Below are positions 25,136-35,449 of a DNA stretch of 64,000 nucleotides, one piece after another. The notes under the pieces were generated by a model. The model searched no databases. It was not told the origin of the DNA and worked only from the letters and a program-made list of their open reading frames with translations. Positions within the stretch are counted from its first letter, which is position 1. Each line of letters starts with the position of its first letter. Source of the DNA: Linnemannia elongata (lineage: Eukaryota > Mortierellomycota > Mortierellomycetes > Mortierellales > Mortierellaceae); contig JAXBDG010000001.1 in NCBI GenBank assembly GCA_036320915.1, positions 124,001 through 188,000 on the forward strand. The letters run 5' to 3'. A program made the position numbers and the translations under genes.

Positions 25136-26167
25136 GCGCCCAAAATCCCAAATGCGGCATATCCGGCTTAGAACAGAGGGAGAAACGCATTCCGATCCCC
25201 TCCCCTCCTCTTCTTCTCCTTCGCAACACTATCCGGTTGCGAAGCAGCCATGGTCAACCAAAACAAAAAGCAACTAAATAATAACCAAGACAGAAAAAAA
25301 AAAACTTACTGACGGTATCAAGGACCTCCGCCATCTTATCCAACTCCTCAGGACAGATATCGGGGCAGTTTGTGAATCCGAAATAGATGAGCATATAACG
25401 TCCCTTGAAATCCTCGTTGGTTGTCCGGATCCCGTTCTGATCAATGAGGGAGAAGGGGCCACCGATTTTGGGTTTTCCGTATGTTGTGCTTTCCTTCGCC
25501 AAACGTGCCTCTTCAGCTAATTATTTCGTTTTTTTTTTGGAAAGGTAGAGAGGAAGGGATCAAGTGTTAGTGAAATCGGTGGAGGAGTGATCTTCGATGA
25601 AAGGGGATGATAAGAAGTGGTGGAGGTGATTAGGAAGGAAAGAAGGAAGGAGGAACGAACCACGGGCGATCTCGACGCGCTTCTTCTCTTCACGGAAGTA
25701 GAGCAACAATCCTGTTCCTGTTACCGTGAACACCGCGAACGTCTTCCAGTTCAACGCCTATTTTTTCATCAACACACAGATCGAAACCAAAACGATAAAA
25801 AAAAAGAGCTTGTTAGCGCGCGAAAAGGGTATCAGTAGATCGACGATGAAGCAGATCGCAAGGCAATTGAGGATAGAGAAATAAAGATGACATACACCCG
25901 CGGCACTGGAGGTTTGGGCACGGGCACCCTCGGGCTTGGAACTGAAGCCGCGGGCAGCGTTGAACAAGGGCGAAGGGGTGCGGAGAGGCGTGACAGGGGT
26001 TGACAACCTAGGGGCGGCAAAGCGAGGAACCGCAGTCCTTCTAATGAAAGCTGAGCATGGGAATAACGGGTTGAATGCGAATTGACTGTCAGCTAGGGTC
26101 CATTGTAGGTGAGGCGTATGAATGTAGGCTGACTTGAGAATGTCATGCTGGACCTACATCGCAACAT
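24468..26167 (-). CDS. SCO1: SCO1-type copper chaperone for cytochrome c oxidase assembly
   Basis: Six exons keep one frame: 26167-26158, 26050-25896, 25757-25661, 25516-25310, 24999-24904, 24784-24468, giving about 293 residues. The protein delivers copper to the CuA site of Cox2 at the mitochondrial inner membrane. Visible features are an Arg-rich presequence (MLRSFIRRTAVPRFAAPRL), one membrane segment (TFAVFTVTGTGLLLYF), the copper-binding CxxxC in TNCPDICPEELDK, the family motif FITCDPQRDT, and the conserved His in LVDHSIFFYL. The first exon is only 10 nt; I chose it because the splice produces a clean presequence, and no other in-frame ATG exists. Intron 4 (25309-25000) contains a 30-T run. 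The gene is head to head with QCR2. Confidence 0.92.
25105..25134 (+). repeat. 30-bp poly-T tract in SCO1 intron 4
   Basis: A run of 30 T residues (A on the SCO1 coding strand) inside the intron 25309-25000. Confidence 0.9.
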
Positions 26168-27007
26168 TCTGAATTGTGAGAAGGTAAGTTTGAGCGACTT
26201 CGGGCAAACGGGCGAAAGGCGCATTTAAAGCGAAATTTTATCAACGTCACCGAATTGAATTATGCAGGTAGGTTAGTCGCATGCCCTACAACATGAAATT
26301 TGCACAGGGATGAGAGGAGGGTTCGGAGCAAGTTTGTTTGAGGATCCGGAAATCTCTCTTTTGATCGTAACTTCTCTCCTCTCCTCCCCATCCGACCCCT
26401 AATCACACACAACAACGGTAATCATCTTACGTCTGCTCACTCTTACACTTACACTCTTACAACTCACTCGGTAATCCCTCAAAGGACAACGACAAAACCA
26501 ACAAGCTGAGCCAGCAACAAAAGGATCGACACATTTGCTGGATTTAAGGAACACGCCGGAGAAAAACGATAAAATATACAGAAGGCCATCACAACAAACA
26601 CGGAAAATAAGCAACCTATGGAGTGTGCTTCTTCAGGGATGCATCACTCTGATCGGCCTCTGTCCCTGGTTACTCCTCAGTCACTTCAGGCACCAGCAGC
26701 AAGAAAAACGAATGACCATGAGCACAATACACCATCAAAACCAGAAGCAGACAAATAGCACTCGGACCTGTCCCTTTATCCAAAGGAAAAGGGAACAAAC
26801 GCGTCCCTTTTCTGCACCTCCGGATCCGAACCTTCCGAACATATCCATATCACACACACATACAACATCCCTCCTCTTCCGTTCTTTCACTTCCTCTCTC
26901 CCCTCTTCAGAAACACCTACCCCACAACCCTTCACGCTTATCGACTCACACTCCCTTCCTCTCTTTGCCTCCTCCCCTTTTCCGTCGCGTTCTCATTATA
27001 TAGAAAA
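26168..27007. promoter_or_regulatory. Divergent promoter region of SCO1 and QCR2
   Basis: The 840 bp between two start codons on opposite strands. Both genes act in respiratory-chain biogenesis, so a shared control region is plausible. No specific factor site is claimed. Confidence 0.5.
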
Positions 27008-29078
27008 ATGTTGTCCATCTCCTCCGCCCGCAAGACCTTGAACTTGGTCCCCACCGTCCTCAAGGCCGGATACGCCACCGCCGTCTCCAAGACTGGCAAC
27101 GGCGTCAAGGTCGCTGCTATTGACGAGAGCTCCCCCACCGCCTCCGTCTCCCTCGTCATCAACGCCGGTGCCCGTTTCGAGCCCCAGGGCAAGGCTGGTA
27201 TCGCCCACTTTGTCAAGAACTTTGGCTTCAAGGTAACCATCCCTCTAGAGCAACTATTCAGGAACGAGCGCTAGCTTTGTCGCGAGCGGGATCTTTGGCC
27301 TTTTTTTCCCTAGGCGTGCGACTTTTCATTTTCAGGAAAGGAGGAGTGCGAGAATTCATCGGGATCGTGAACCCGACCGCACGATAGTTGGCCTATAGAT
27401 TCTTGCAGGATTATTCCGTTGAAGACGACAGTTGTCACCACACAGAGCTGCAAGGTCGCCCCTGCGCTGTAAGAGAACGATAGCCAAGATGCTCATGGGC
27501 TACCGTGAAGACTGGACGTTCAATGGTGTCTCGTCGTCGTTCAATTGACGAATATATCCACGGAGAATGCAACATAACGATTGCCAAAGAAAAAAAAGAA
27601 TCAGTCGCAGGACTTTGGCAATTCTGGATACAGGATACGACTAGCACCTACCACGAGCCCTCGACTTCACCTTCCCTCGACATGGGAATTCAGTCAAAAC
27701 AAGAAGGCACGACGACTGACCCGCTCCATCATTACATGTTGCAAATTGGATTCATTAGAACAACGGCAAGCGCTCCGCTTTCCGCATTGCCCGCGAGACT
27801 GAGCTCGTTGGTGGTGTCCTCTCTGCCAACCTTGGCCGTGAGAACGTCACCTTCACCGCTGAGTGCTTGAAGGAGGATGTGTAAGTTCTTGGTTCTTTCT
27901 CGAGCGTGCATTGGATACTATCTAGCAAAAACAAATGGCATTGGCAAACATGAGATATCTAACCAATTGACACTCTCAACATGCTAATAAATAGCCCATA
28001 CTTCGTCGAGGTCTTCGGTGACCTCGTTGCCCAGACCAAGTTCGCCGAGCACGAGTTCCACGGTGTCGCCCACGAGGTCGCCGCCGAGGTTTCCTATGCC
28101 GAGGCCTCCCCCGAGATCACCGTCATCGAGGCTGCCCACAACGCCGCTTTCCGCACCGGACTCGGCAACTCTGTCTACGCCGCCCCCTACGCCGAGATCT
28201 CCACCTCGGACTTGAAGAAGTTTGCCGCCGACAACTTCGTTGCCAACAAGATTGCCCTTGTTGCCACCGGTATCTCTGAGGCCGAGCTCAAGAACTTGGC
28301 CAACTCTGCCTTCAGCCACGTTGCTGCTGGCTCTGAGGCCAAGGCTGAGGGTGCCAAGTACTACGGTGGTGATGTCCGTGTTGCCCAGAACACCGAGGCT
28401 GGTCACGTTGCCGTTGCCTTCCAGGGAGCTGCTGCCGGTACCCCCGAGTTCTACACTGCCCAGGTCCTCCGCTCCTTGCTCGGAGGTGACCGCTTCGTCA
28501 AGTGGTCCACCGCCGGTGTCTCTCCCCTCTCTGCTGCCGCTGGCAAGATCGGCCACGGTGCCCAGATCTCTGCCTTCAACTTTGGATACTCTGATGCCGG
28601 TCTCTTCGGTGTCTACGCTCAGGCTGACCACAAGAACATTGCCGAGGCTGCCAAGACCGCCGTCGCCTCCTTGAAGGCTGCCTCCAAGTCTGTCTCTGCT
28701 GACGAGTTCAAGCGTGCTTTGGCCCAGGCTAAGTTCGAGACCGCTGCCCGCTACGAGACCCGCGCCGCCTCGACCGAGATCCTCGCCGCCCAGGCTATCC
28801 AGGGCCACAAGGTCTCTGCCTCAGAATCCCTTGCCGCTTTCGACAAGGTCTCTGCCGCCGATGTCTCCAAAGTAAGTTCTCCTCTTTTTATGATGTGTCT
28901 CGCTTGTTTTTGTCTTGGCACTGAATGATGCGCAATTGCTGTCTGAAATCTCTTGCTAATTATTATTTATGTTCATGCTTGTCTTCAATAGTTCGCTGCC
29001 AAGCTCTTGAGCAGCAAGCCTACCACCGTTGTCCTCGGCAGAACCTCCGAGCTCCCCTACGGTGATGCTTTGTTCTAA
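27008..29078 (+). CDS. QCR2: Cytochrome bc1 complex core subunit 2
   Basis: Four exons, 27008-27232, 27759-27880, 27995-28871 and 28992-29078, encode about 436 residues. The protein is a structural core subunit of respiratory complex III, related to M16 mitochondrial processing peptidases. It starts with a short Ser/Arg/Lys presequence (MLSISSARKTLNLVPTVLKA). The M16 fold is visible from SVSLVINAGARFEPQGKAG through RENVTFTAECLKEDV to the C-terminal half. Where an active peptidase has HxxEH, this protein reads HFVKN, so the zinc site is lost, as expected for a non-catalytic core subunit. Codons are strongly C-biased, as in highly expressed genes. Intron 1 is 526 bp. AATAAA follows the stop at 29172. 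Confidence 0.93.
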
Positions 29079-29446
29079 ATCCTCACTTACCCGCTTACCC
29101 CTTTACCTTTCTCTCTCTCCCACTCATAACTTCCACGACACTTTTCTTCTCTTTTCTATCACTGTCCCAAGAATAAAATATCTCATAGAACCTTCATGTC
29201 GCCCTCTCCCCTTTTTTCTAAAACAACTCAACGCATATATCTTGCCACCGTTCATGTCATGAATCATGACGGAGCCCATCAAAAAAAAATACAAATTGTC
29301 ACGCTTATTATACAATCATACTCTTTGGTACTCAGAAACGAACGCGACGTGTTGCTTAAATATCTTTTATTTCCATTGGAGTCTTTTTTGTGTGTGTGTG
29401 TGTGTATCTGGCGAAAAGAAAAGAAGAGAAGCGCGCTAGATTCATT
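29079..29446. other. Intergenic, convergent 3' ends
   Basis: 368 bp between the 3' ends of QCR2 (+) and the RsfS-like gene (-). AATAAA at 29172-29177 is a likely polyadenylation signal for QCR2, and a short GT run lies at 29390-29404. Confidence 0.6.
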
Positions 29447-30878
29447 TCAACCCTTGACGACTTCATCCAACGAAAGATCCTCCTCCCCTCTCCGTCCACG
29501 TTTACTCCCATGCTCGGCACCCTTTGATCGTCCCGGATCCTCCATCCAGCTCTCTGTCAGTTTCTTTTGCACGTCTTCCCACGAGATTTCACTTGCATCT
29601 TTTAACTTGAGAGGATCCTTGACGGCGCCCCAGAGGCCTTCGAGGTTCCGTTCTTTACGGGTTTCGTGGGTCATGAAGTGGAGGATGATTGAACCTGTGT
29701 CGATGACCACCCAGTCTGGAGTGGATCGGCCTTCCATGAGCGGCGGAGATGTCTTTGGCAGCATTTTCTTCAACTAAGAAAAAAAAAAAAAAAGGTGTGT
29801 AAAGCCAACAGTGAGAAAAAAAGGTAAAGAACGAGAATGAGGGATTGCACAATCACTTCTTGCAGCACAGCAAAAAAGAAGAGTATCAGAATTGTGGAGC
29901 AGAACACAACCTAAGAGATGAATAGAAGAAAAAAAAACTTACGGCGGTGTAGACTTCATCGGCAACGTTTCCAACATGTCGCTCCGAGAGTCCCTCAGCA
30001 ATAACCATCCAATCAGTCCAATCACACTTCTGGCGCATATCCATGACGGTGACATGGCGGGCGCGTTCATGTTCGAGCATCCGAACCAAACCCCGAATCG
30101 CTACCGGCGCGTCCTTCAAGTCGTCGGCGATGTCGTGCTTGTTGGGGGAGGTGGTAGCGGGTTTGGAATGGTGGTGTTTGGAGTGTTTATGGTGTTGGCC
30201 GCGGGCGTTTCGTTTCCAGAGTGGGACAAAGTCTTGTGACGAAACCTTATCGTCATGATCTTCGGAGGTTGAAGTGGTGGTGGTGGAGTAGGTCTTGTCG
30301 ACGAACCAGGAGAACTCTTCTTCGGACCGCAGTTTATCCTCCAACAGCACCGATGTGGTTGTTGTTGTAGATGTTACAATGACCTCGTCTTGTTGAAGAC
30401 CGAGTTCGTCCTTATCGAGGAGGGCAGCAGTATCGTGGGAACTATGACGGCGTTTAAGCTCTGCGGCCGTGTCGAGGTCAACAGAGTCGATGGTCTGTTG
30501 CACGTGGTGGTCGTCTAGGTCTTGGTCGGCTACCGAGGCTGCTTTTCCGCGGTGTGCTGCTGCGGTGTTGTTCGAGGAAGTCGTAGAGGAGGTAGTGGGT
30601 TTCTTGACATTGATGTGATCGTGATGTTTTTCGTATTGTCGGAGATGTGAGGGTGTGGTTGTAAGGTATGCCTTCTGTCCTGGTGTGCGAAAGATATGGG
30701 TGAAAGGTGCGGGTGAGAGTGGTACTGTTCGAGGGGTGATTAAGAGGAGGTTGGATGTGGAGGACGAGGGTGTGGACGCGAGGAGGCGACGAGTAGTGAG
30801 GCTGTGTTGACTGTTTAGACACCGCGTCGTCCTCCTGGCTGTTGATGCTCCTGCATTGCGGATGAGTGTGCTCAGCAT
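29447..30878 (-). CDS. Mitochondrial RsfS/Iojap-domain protein (MALSU1/ATP25-N-like)
   Basis: Two exons, 30878-29943 and 29773-29447, joined at GTAAGT and TTAG, give about 420 residues. The start is the ATG at 30878; the in-frame extension beyond it opens with GTG, not ATG. The N-terminus (MLSTLIRNAGASTARRTTR) is a typical mitochondrial presequence. A long Thr/Ser/His-rich linker leads to an Iojap/RsfS domain at about residues 260-390: CDWTDWMVIAEGLSERHVGN, then STPDWVVIDTGSIILHFM across the splice. In this family the domain binds uL14 of the large mitoribosomal subunit and assists assembly. The large C-terminal domain of yeast ATP25 is absent, so a MALSU1-like role fits better. Confidence 0.85.
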
Positions 30879-31424
30879 GTTCTTTTCCTTATGTATCTTC
30901 ACTTGCTACGTTTTTCCTGAGAGTGTTGAATGTATGTCGCGGAGTGAAAAGACGTGAGGTGATGAATGAATGAAATGAAGAGAAAAGGGGAAGGAGAAGA
31001 AACCTTTTTTGTCCTTTGGTTCTCGGGAAGAGAGTCCTTGTGGAGGAGTTTGCCCGTTAACGCGTGATTGGATTTTTCCTATCCACTTTCATTTCAAGCC
31101 ACCGTTCTTGAAATGAAAGATTTGATTTTGTGGAGAAAAGGAGGGAGACGCGTCGTTCGTTTTTTTTTTCGCGTACTGATAGACCGTGAGCTGACCATAC
31201 ACTGCAGGAGTGTTTCTGAATTGAGATTTGCTAGAATGTCTGTTTATTTTTTTTGTCTGCGCTGGTGGCTAGTGATGCGTGCTACAAGGACAGTAGGTGT
31301 GAATAAATGGGGAGCTCTTATTCAGAACGAAGCAAAACGCGTCAATGTCAAAATGGCGGAGAAGAAAAAAGAAATATCCGTGGGCTAGACCTCTTTGACC
31401 TGACTTTGAGGCGTATGAGCTGGA
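30879..31424. other. Intergenic
   Basis: About 550 bp of promoter for the RsfS-like gene and 3' flank of the first zf-3CxxC gene. No gene is seen. Confidence 0.6.
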
Positions 31425-31904
31425 TCAACCTTCACTGCGTCGGTTGCAAACACCAATCTGACAACCATGACATCTCTCATGGTCATGAAAATCCGTCTTC
31501 TTGAAGACCCACGTCGACTCCAGTCGCTCCCGACGACCTGTCCACAGATTCAACGCGCTCACAACCTTCCTGCCATAGTTCTCCTTATCCACCTTGGGTT
31601 CGACATAGGTTGCACAGCGTCGACACTGCTGGGCATGCAAGATAGCTCGGTATCGGTCATTAGAAGCAAGGAAGAGCTCCGTACAAATTCTGCCAGAGTG
31701 CCATGTGTGAGAAGGGTCGCAGGTCTTGCAAACGAAATGACCAAGGATGGCTCTGGACCCGCCTTGCCCACACGTCAACTTTGTCACGTTCTCGTCGTAC
31801 TTGTAGCAGGAATTGGACTTGCGAGCGATAACGGGATGGAGGTAAGATCCTTCGAATTCCTTGCCTGGAGCCAGTTTGCGCTCTGGCGACGGCGGGGTAG
31901 ACAT
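31425..31904 (-). CDS. zf-3CxxC zinc-binding protein, paralog A
   Basis: A single-exon gene of about 159 residues using the ATG at 31904 (MSTPPSPERK). The frame stays open upstream, but that part is UTR-like and I see no reason to include it. The core matches the zf-3CxxC type (Pfam PF13695), known from fungal proteins and vertebrate receptor-transporting proteins: GHFVCKTC, then HTWHSGRICTELF, YRAILHAQQCRRC, LWTGRR, and a final RCHGCQIGVC. The four Cys pairs should bind zinc; molecular function in fungi is unknown. It is the shortest member of a minus-strand array of five and has almost no N-terminal head. Confidence 0.8.
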   Translation of the reverse strand: MSTPPSPERKLAPGKEFEGSYLHPVIARKSNSCYKYDENVTKLTCGQGGSRAILGHFVCKTCDPSHTWHSGRICTELFLASNDRYRAILHAQQCRRCATYVEPKVDKENYGRKVVSALNLWTGRRERLESTWVFKKTDFHDHERCHGCQIGVCNRRSEG

Positions 31905-32398
31905 CAAAGTTGCAGCGGTGGGTTGGAATCCTTTGTTCACATAGCCGGTTATGATTATGGTTTTTTGGAGGAATAAAGGTTTGAGCAGTTTTCTGTGTTG
32001 GTAGATAGAGGAGGAGTGAGGTATCATTAAGTCAAAAGTCAAGAAAGACAGTGGAGTAGTAAACGTTATGGTTGTGTATGCGACTGTATGTATGCACGGA
32101 CCTTGGTGTCGGTCGAGGAAAGAAGGCAAATCCGAGCAAGGGCATGGTCGCTTTTTTGTTTGGTTTGTTTGTTCCTGAAGGAGAATGCTGAAGATAGGAG
32201 TGAGTGCACGAAGCAAAGAGGGGAAAAGGAAAGAAAATGCTAGCGCTTCGCTTAACATGCAAAAGTTTCACAATGCTGATGTTGTTTCTCTGTTGGTTGA
32301 TGATCCTCCATACCTCTTCTTTTTGACTAAACTACGGCGATGATCAATTTCCTCGGCAGACTCTGTCTAACTTCATCACTCGCCACAGTATCCCCTCT
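31905..32398. other. Intergenic between array members
   Basis: About 490 bp between paralog A and the decayed copy. An open frame runs upstream of A here but is low in complexity. No separate gene is seen. Confidence 0.5.
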
Positions 32399-32655
32399 CT
32401 ATCGAGAACAGATTCCAGTCTGACAGCCATGGTATCTCTCCTCGTCGTGGGGATCTGCCTTTTGAACATCGACACCAACACCAGCTCCCGTCGACCCGTC
32501 CACAGATCCACCGCACTCACAATCTACCTCGCATAATTCTCCTCATCCACTAGGGGCTCAACTAACAACTCACAACCTCGAACTTCTCCGCTTGCAGAAT
32601 CGTGCGGCACTAACCGTTGGACACCATGACGAGCTGCGAACCAATGTCAAAAAAA
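32399..32655 (-). pseudogene. Decayed zf-3CxxC copy
   Basis: Read on the minus strand, this segment matches the C-terminal half of paralog A. A VDEENYAR stretch is interrupted by a TAG at 32524-32526 exactly where the intact genes have Lys; then come IVSAVDLWTGRRE, a frameshift, and YHGCQTGICSR before a terminal stop at 32399-32401. Further upstream, SN..CRTILQA-like sequence is broken by two or three more stops. The first CxxC half is not recognisable. The breaks are described only. Confidence 0.85.
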
Positions 32656-32979
32656 GCCTCTCTTCCTTTTTACCCGGCTTCAAAAAAGAGGAGATAGAAC
32701 CCCAAGCGCGTCTTTGTTTGCCTATAGGAGGTTGTTTGTCGTTCTCGAGGGTGGAGATTGCAAGTGAAAGTGAACCGACCAAGATATGATGAAGAGAAAA
32801 AATCATGCGAGAGCGAGGGGCGAGAAAGGAAGCATACATGCATGCATGTGTCGCCTTGGTTTGAAAAGGCCACACGTCACGATAGAGGAGAGAATATAAA
32901 AAAAGATGGCGCACAAGCGACATAAAAAGGCTTTGCTCATACACATACAATTATTTCAATTTGTTACTTTTTTTTATTG
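32656..32979. other. Intergenic between array members
   Basis: 324 bp between the decayed copy and paralog B. No coding signal; a (CATG)n word lies near 32837-32848. Confidence 0.5.
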
Positions 32980-34158
32980 TTATTCCCAGGGGACGAAGGG
33001 AAGGTCTCGTCGAGGACAAATCCCTTTCTGACAACCATAACACCGCGCACAGTCATGAGGACTTGTCTTGACAAAATCTGTATTGGGTGTCTCTCGGGAC
33101 CTTCGTCCCGTCCACAGATCCAGCGCGCTCACAATCTTCCTAGCATACACATCTCCGTCAATAACAGGCTGGACAAATTGGTCACATGCCTTGCACTGCT
33201 GGGCATGAATGATCGTTTGGTACTTGTCGTTACAGCTGACCAGTACCCGGACACAGATTGAGCCCGATCTCCAGGTACGTTGGTCCTTACGTTGGTTTAA
33301 AGAGGGACAATATGGGTATTTGCAAGTGAACCAGCCGAGAACACACCGAGTCTGGTCACGAATGACGTACGAAGAGGAGGAGGCACCAGAGAGCCCTCGG
33401 TGGTATTGGTACCGATCAACAGCGTGCCGGGCGACGTGTTCGTGTAGGCCCTGTCCGCAATACGTTTGGGGGTCGAGTGAATGTTCGTAGACTGAGGAAG
33501 GGAAAGGAGAGGGCTTTCGGGTGTTGTTTTGCGTGGGAACGTCGCATCTGGAATAGGGATCGTTGTATCGGGTACGGATATCGTCGTCGCTGGCAACAAA
33601 GTCGTCAACACTGGTAAAGGACTCGTCGTATTTAGGTGGAGAAAGGGTGTAAACGGGGTGGTATCCAAGTACAGGATGCCACTGCATGGAGTTGTTGTAG
33701 AGGGGGTCGTATGAGGGTTTGAGAGAGGTAACCGTCCAATAGTGTGTTCCTTGGTAGGGTGAAGCTTGATAGTGTGGATAATTGTCGCTGCTGTCGCTGC
33801 AAGAACTACGGAAGAGATTTGTTGTCAAGAGGACAAGGATATATGTGAAAGTGTACTCGTTCAAGGACGAGTAGGCAAGAATAGGGGTGCCAACGAGGGC
33901 GAGGAACCAGAAAGAGAAATAGCTGAGGAGTTCTGTTGTGAAGAGGACAAGGACATATGTAAAAGTATACTCCTTCAAGGATGAGCAGGCAAAAATAGGA
34001 ATGCCGGCGAGGGCTAGGAACCAGAACGAGCAACAGTTAAGAAGGAGTCCTGTTGTCAAGAGGACAAGAATATATGTGAAAGTGTACTCCTTCAAGAACG
34101 AGCAGGCAAGAATAGGAGTGCCGACGAGGGCGAGGAACCAGAAAGAGGAAGACGGCAT
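32980..34158 (-). CDS. zf-3CxxC protein with triple hydrophobic repeat, paralog B
   Basis: A single-exon gene of 392 residues. Residues 5-118 are three tandem repeats of 37-39 residues beginning SFWFLALVGTPIL, each with two hydrophobic segments (WFLALVGTPILA and YTFTYILVLLTT) around a short polar turn, so the head could form up to six membrane segments. A Tyr/Asp/Ser-rich linker follows, then the zf-3CxxC core: GWFTCKYPYC, TWRSGSICVRV, YQTIIHAQQCKACDQF, LDLWTGRR, and a terminal RCYGCQKGIC. The first Cys pair is spaced CxxxxC rather than CxxC, unlike the other paralogs. A membrane-anchored zinc protein is the simplest reading; vertebrate RTP proteins of this family are also membrane proteins, though anchored at the C-terminus. 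Confidence 0.78.
   Translation of the reverse strand: MPSSSFWFLALVGTPILACSFLKEYTFTYILVLLTTGLLLNCCSFWFLALAGIPIFACSSLKEYTFTYVLVLFTTELLSYFSFWFLALVGTPILAYSSLNEYTFTYILVLLTTNLFRSSCSDSSDNYPHYQASPYQGTHYWTVTSLKPSYDPLYNNSMQWHPVLGYHPVYTLSPPKYDESFTSVDDFVASDDDIRTRYNDPYSRCDVPTQNNTRKPSPFPSSVYEHSLDPQTYCGQGLHEHVARHAVDRYQYHRGLSGASSSSYVIRDQTRCVLGWFTCKYPYCPSLNQRKDQRTWRSGSICVRVLVSCNDKYQTIIHAQQCKACDQFVQPVIDGDVYARKIVSALDLWTGRRSRETPNTDFVKTSPHDCARCYGCQKGICPRRDLPFVPWE
33805..34146 (-). repeat. Three tandem 114-117-bp coding repeats
   Basis: The marker GGAACCAG recurs at 33903, 34017 and 34134 on the plus strand, spacing 114 and 117 bp. The units differ at scattered positions but keep frame, and encode the triple hydrophobic head of paralog B. 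Confidence 0.9.
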
Positions 34159-34618
34159 TGTTGAGGGCAGGGGAGTGAGGCTAAGACCGAAGACGAGATA
34201 GCGAGTGAAGGCGAGGGTGAGAATGAGGAGAGACTTATAAAAAGGAGGTCGTTGAAGTGAATAGGGGGTAAGGTAGAAAGAGATGAGTGAGACACAACAA
34301 ATTCAGCAATCTGATGCCGTAGGATAAAAGAGCATAGTCACTTTTTACTCACGTGCGCAAATGTGGACATGGTTTGGACCATTCAACGATGGTAAATCCA
34401 ACAGACTCGGATCATCGTCTCGTTCATAACTCGTGTATGTTTTATTGCCGTCGTTGTGTCTTTCTGTTGGTGCTGCTCTTCAGGACTGGCGCTGACCGAG
34501 CGAATGAAAGCTAGAAAGACGACAGGGAAGAAAGAAATGATCTGCGAAATCTTTTTGCTGTACTGCCCGTGCGTCCTGCGATCTTCTTTTTACATCCGCC
34601 CGCCAAGAAAGAACAAGC
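34159..34618. other. Intergenic between array members
   Basis: 460 bp between paralogs B and C with no coding signal. Confidence 0.5.
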
Positions 34619-35449
34619 TCAAAAGTCGCGAGCACAGACTCCAACCTGGCACCCGTGGCACCTGTTCTCATCATGAGGTCCTCGAGTGACTCTATACCCC
34701 TCCGACCAATACGCATCGCGACGCCCAGTCCATAGGTCCAGCGTACTAATCACCTTGCAGATATAGTTCTCGATATCGACCTCCGGTTTCGCATACTGCT
34801 CACACTTCTTGCACTGCTGAGCATGCAAGATGGCCTTGTAGTTGTTATACGGTGACAGGTAAAACTCGGTGCAGATGACGGCAGAGTACCAGATACGGTA
34901 ACCGTCATGGTTGGTGGGCTGGCAGGTGTAGCAGGTGAAATGGCCGACGATTGAGCGGGCGCCGATACGGACGGACTCGTCTGCGGCGAGGTACTTGTCG
35001 TACGTGTAGCGATAACCCGCAACCTGAGCCACGGCTGGGTGGAGGTATGCGCCGTCAAAATCGTGGCCCTTCTCGTAGTAGACGTATTGGGGCTCGTAGT
35101 GGTCCATCGTCCTCTTGCGCTTTGACTTTTGGTAGGGTGGCTCATAGTGATCTGTTGTCCTGCGGCGAATTATCTCTTGGTAGTATGACTTGTAGTCAAC
35201 GTCGGTCTCGCTGTGATCCATCCTTTCGTAAGGTGGTTGGTCGTCGTCAAAGATCCTCTTGCGAGTCATCTCCCGCGTTTGTGGCTCGCAGTGGTCGCTC
35301 ATCTCGCACCGATCCATATCTCGGTAGGCTGGTTCGTGGCGGTCGCTCCTCATCTTGCAAGTTACCTCTTCGTAAAGGTTCTCATATTCGTCTAAGCTCT
35401 CACTGAAATCCATCAAGTCATAGTCGTCGACATACTTTCTGCGAGCCAT
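34619..35449 (-). CDS. zf-3CxxC protein with Tyr/Glu/Arg repeat head, paralog C
   Basis: A single-exon gene of 276 residues. About residues 30-135 contain roughly six degenerate units of 15-17 residues with the theme TDHYEPPYQ..KRKRT, alternating acidic/aromatic and basic patches. The zf-3CxxC core follows: GHFTCYTC, IWYSAVICTEFYL, YKAILHAQQCKKCEQY, LDLWTGRR, and RCHGCQVGVC four residues before the end. The core is closest to paralog A, while the head has no counterpart in the other members. Function is unknown; the repeat head may be a binding or phosphorylation platform (inference). Confidence 0.78.
   Translation of the reverse strand: MARRKYVDDYDLMDFSESLDEYENLYEEVTCKMRSDRHEPAYRDMDRCEMSDHCEPQTREMTRKRIFDDDQPPYERMDHSETDVDYKSYYQEIIRRRTTDHYEPPYQKSKRKRTMDHYEPQYVYYEKGHDFDGAYLHPAVAQVAGYRYTYDKYLAADESVRIGARSIVGHFTCYTCQPTNHDGYRIWYSAVICTEFYLSPYNNYKAILHAQQCKKCEQYAKPEVDIENYICKVISTLDLWTGRRDAYWSEGYRVTRGPHDENRCHGCQVGVCARDF

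Noticed and set aside
27984..28808. Minus-strand open frame of 274 codons over QCR2
   Set aside because: Antisense shadow produced by the C-biased codons of QCR2.
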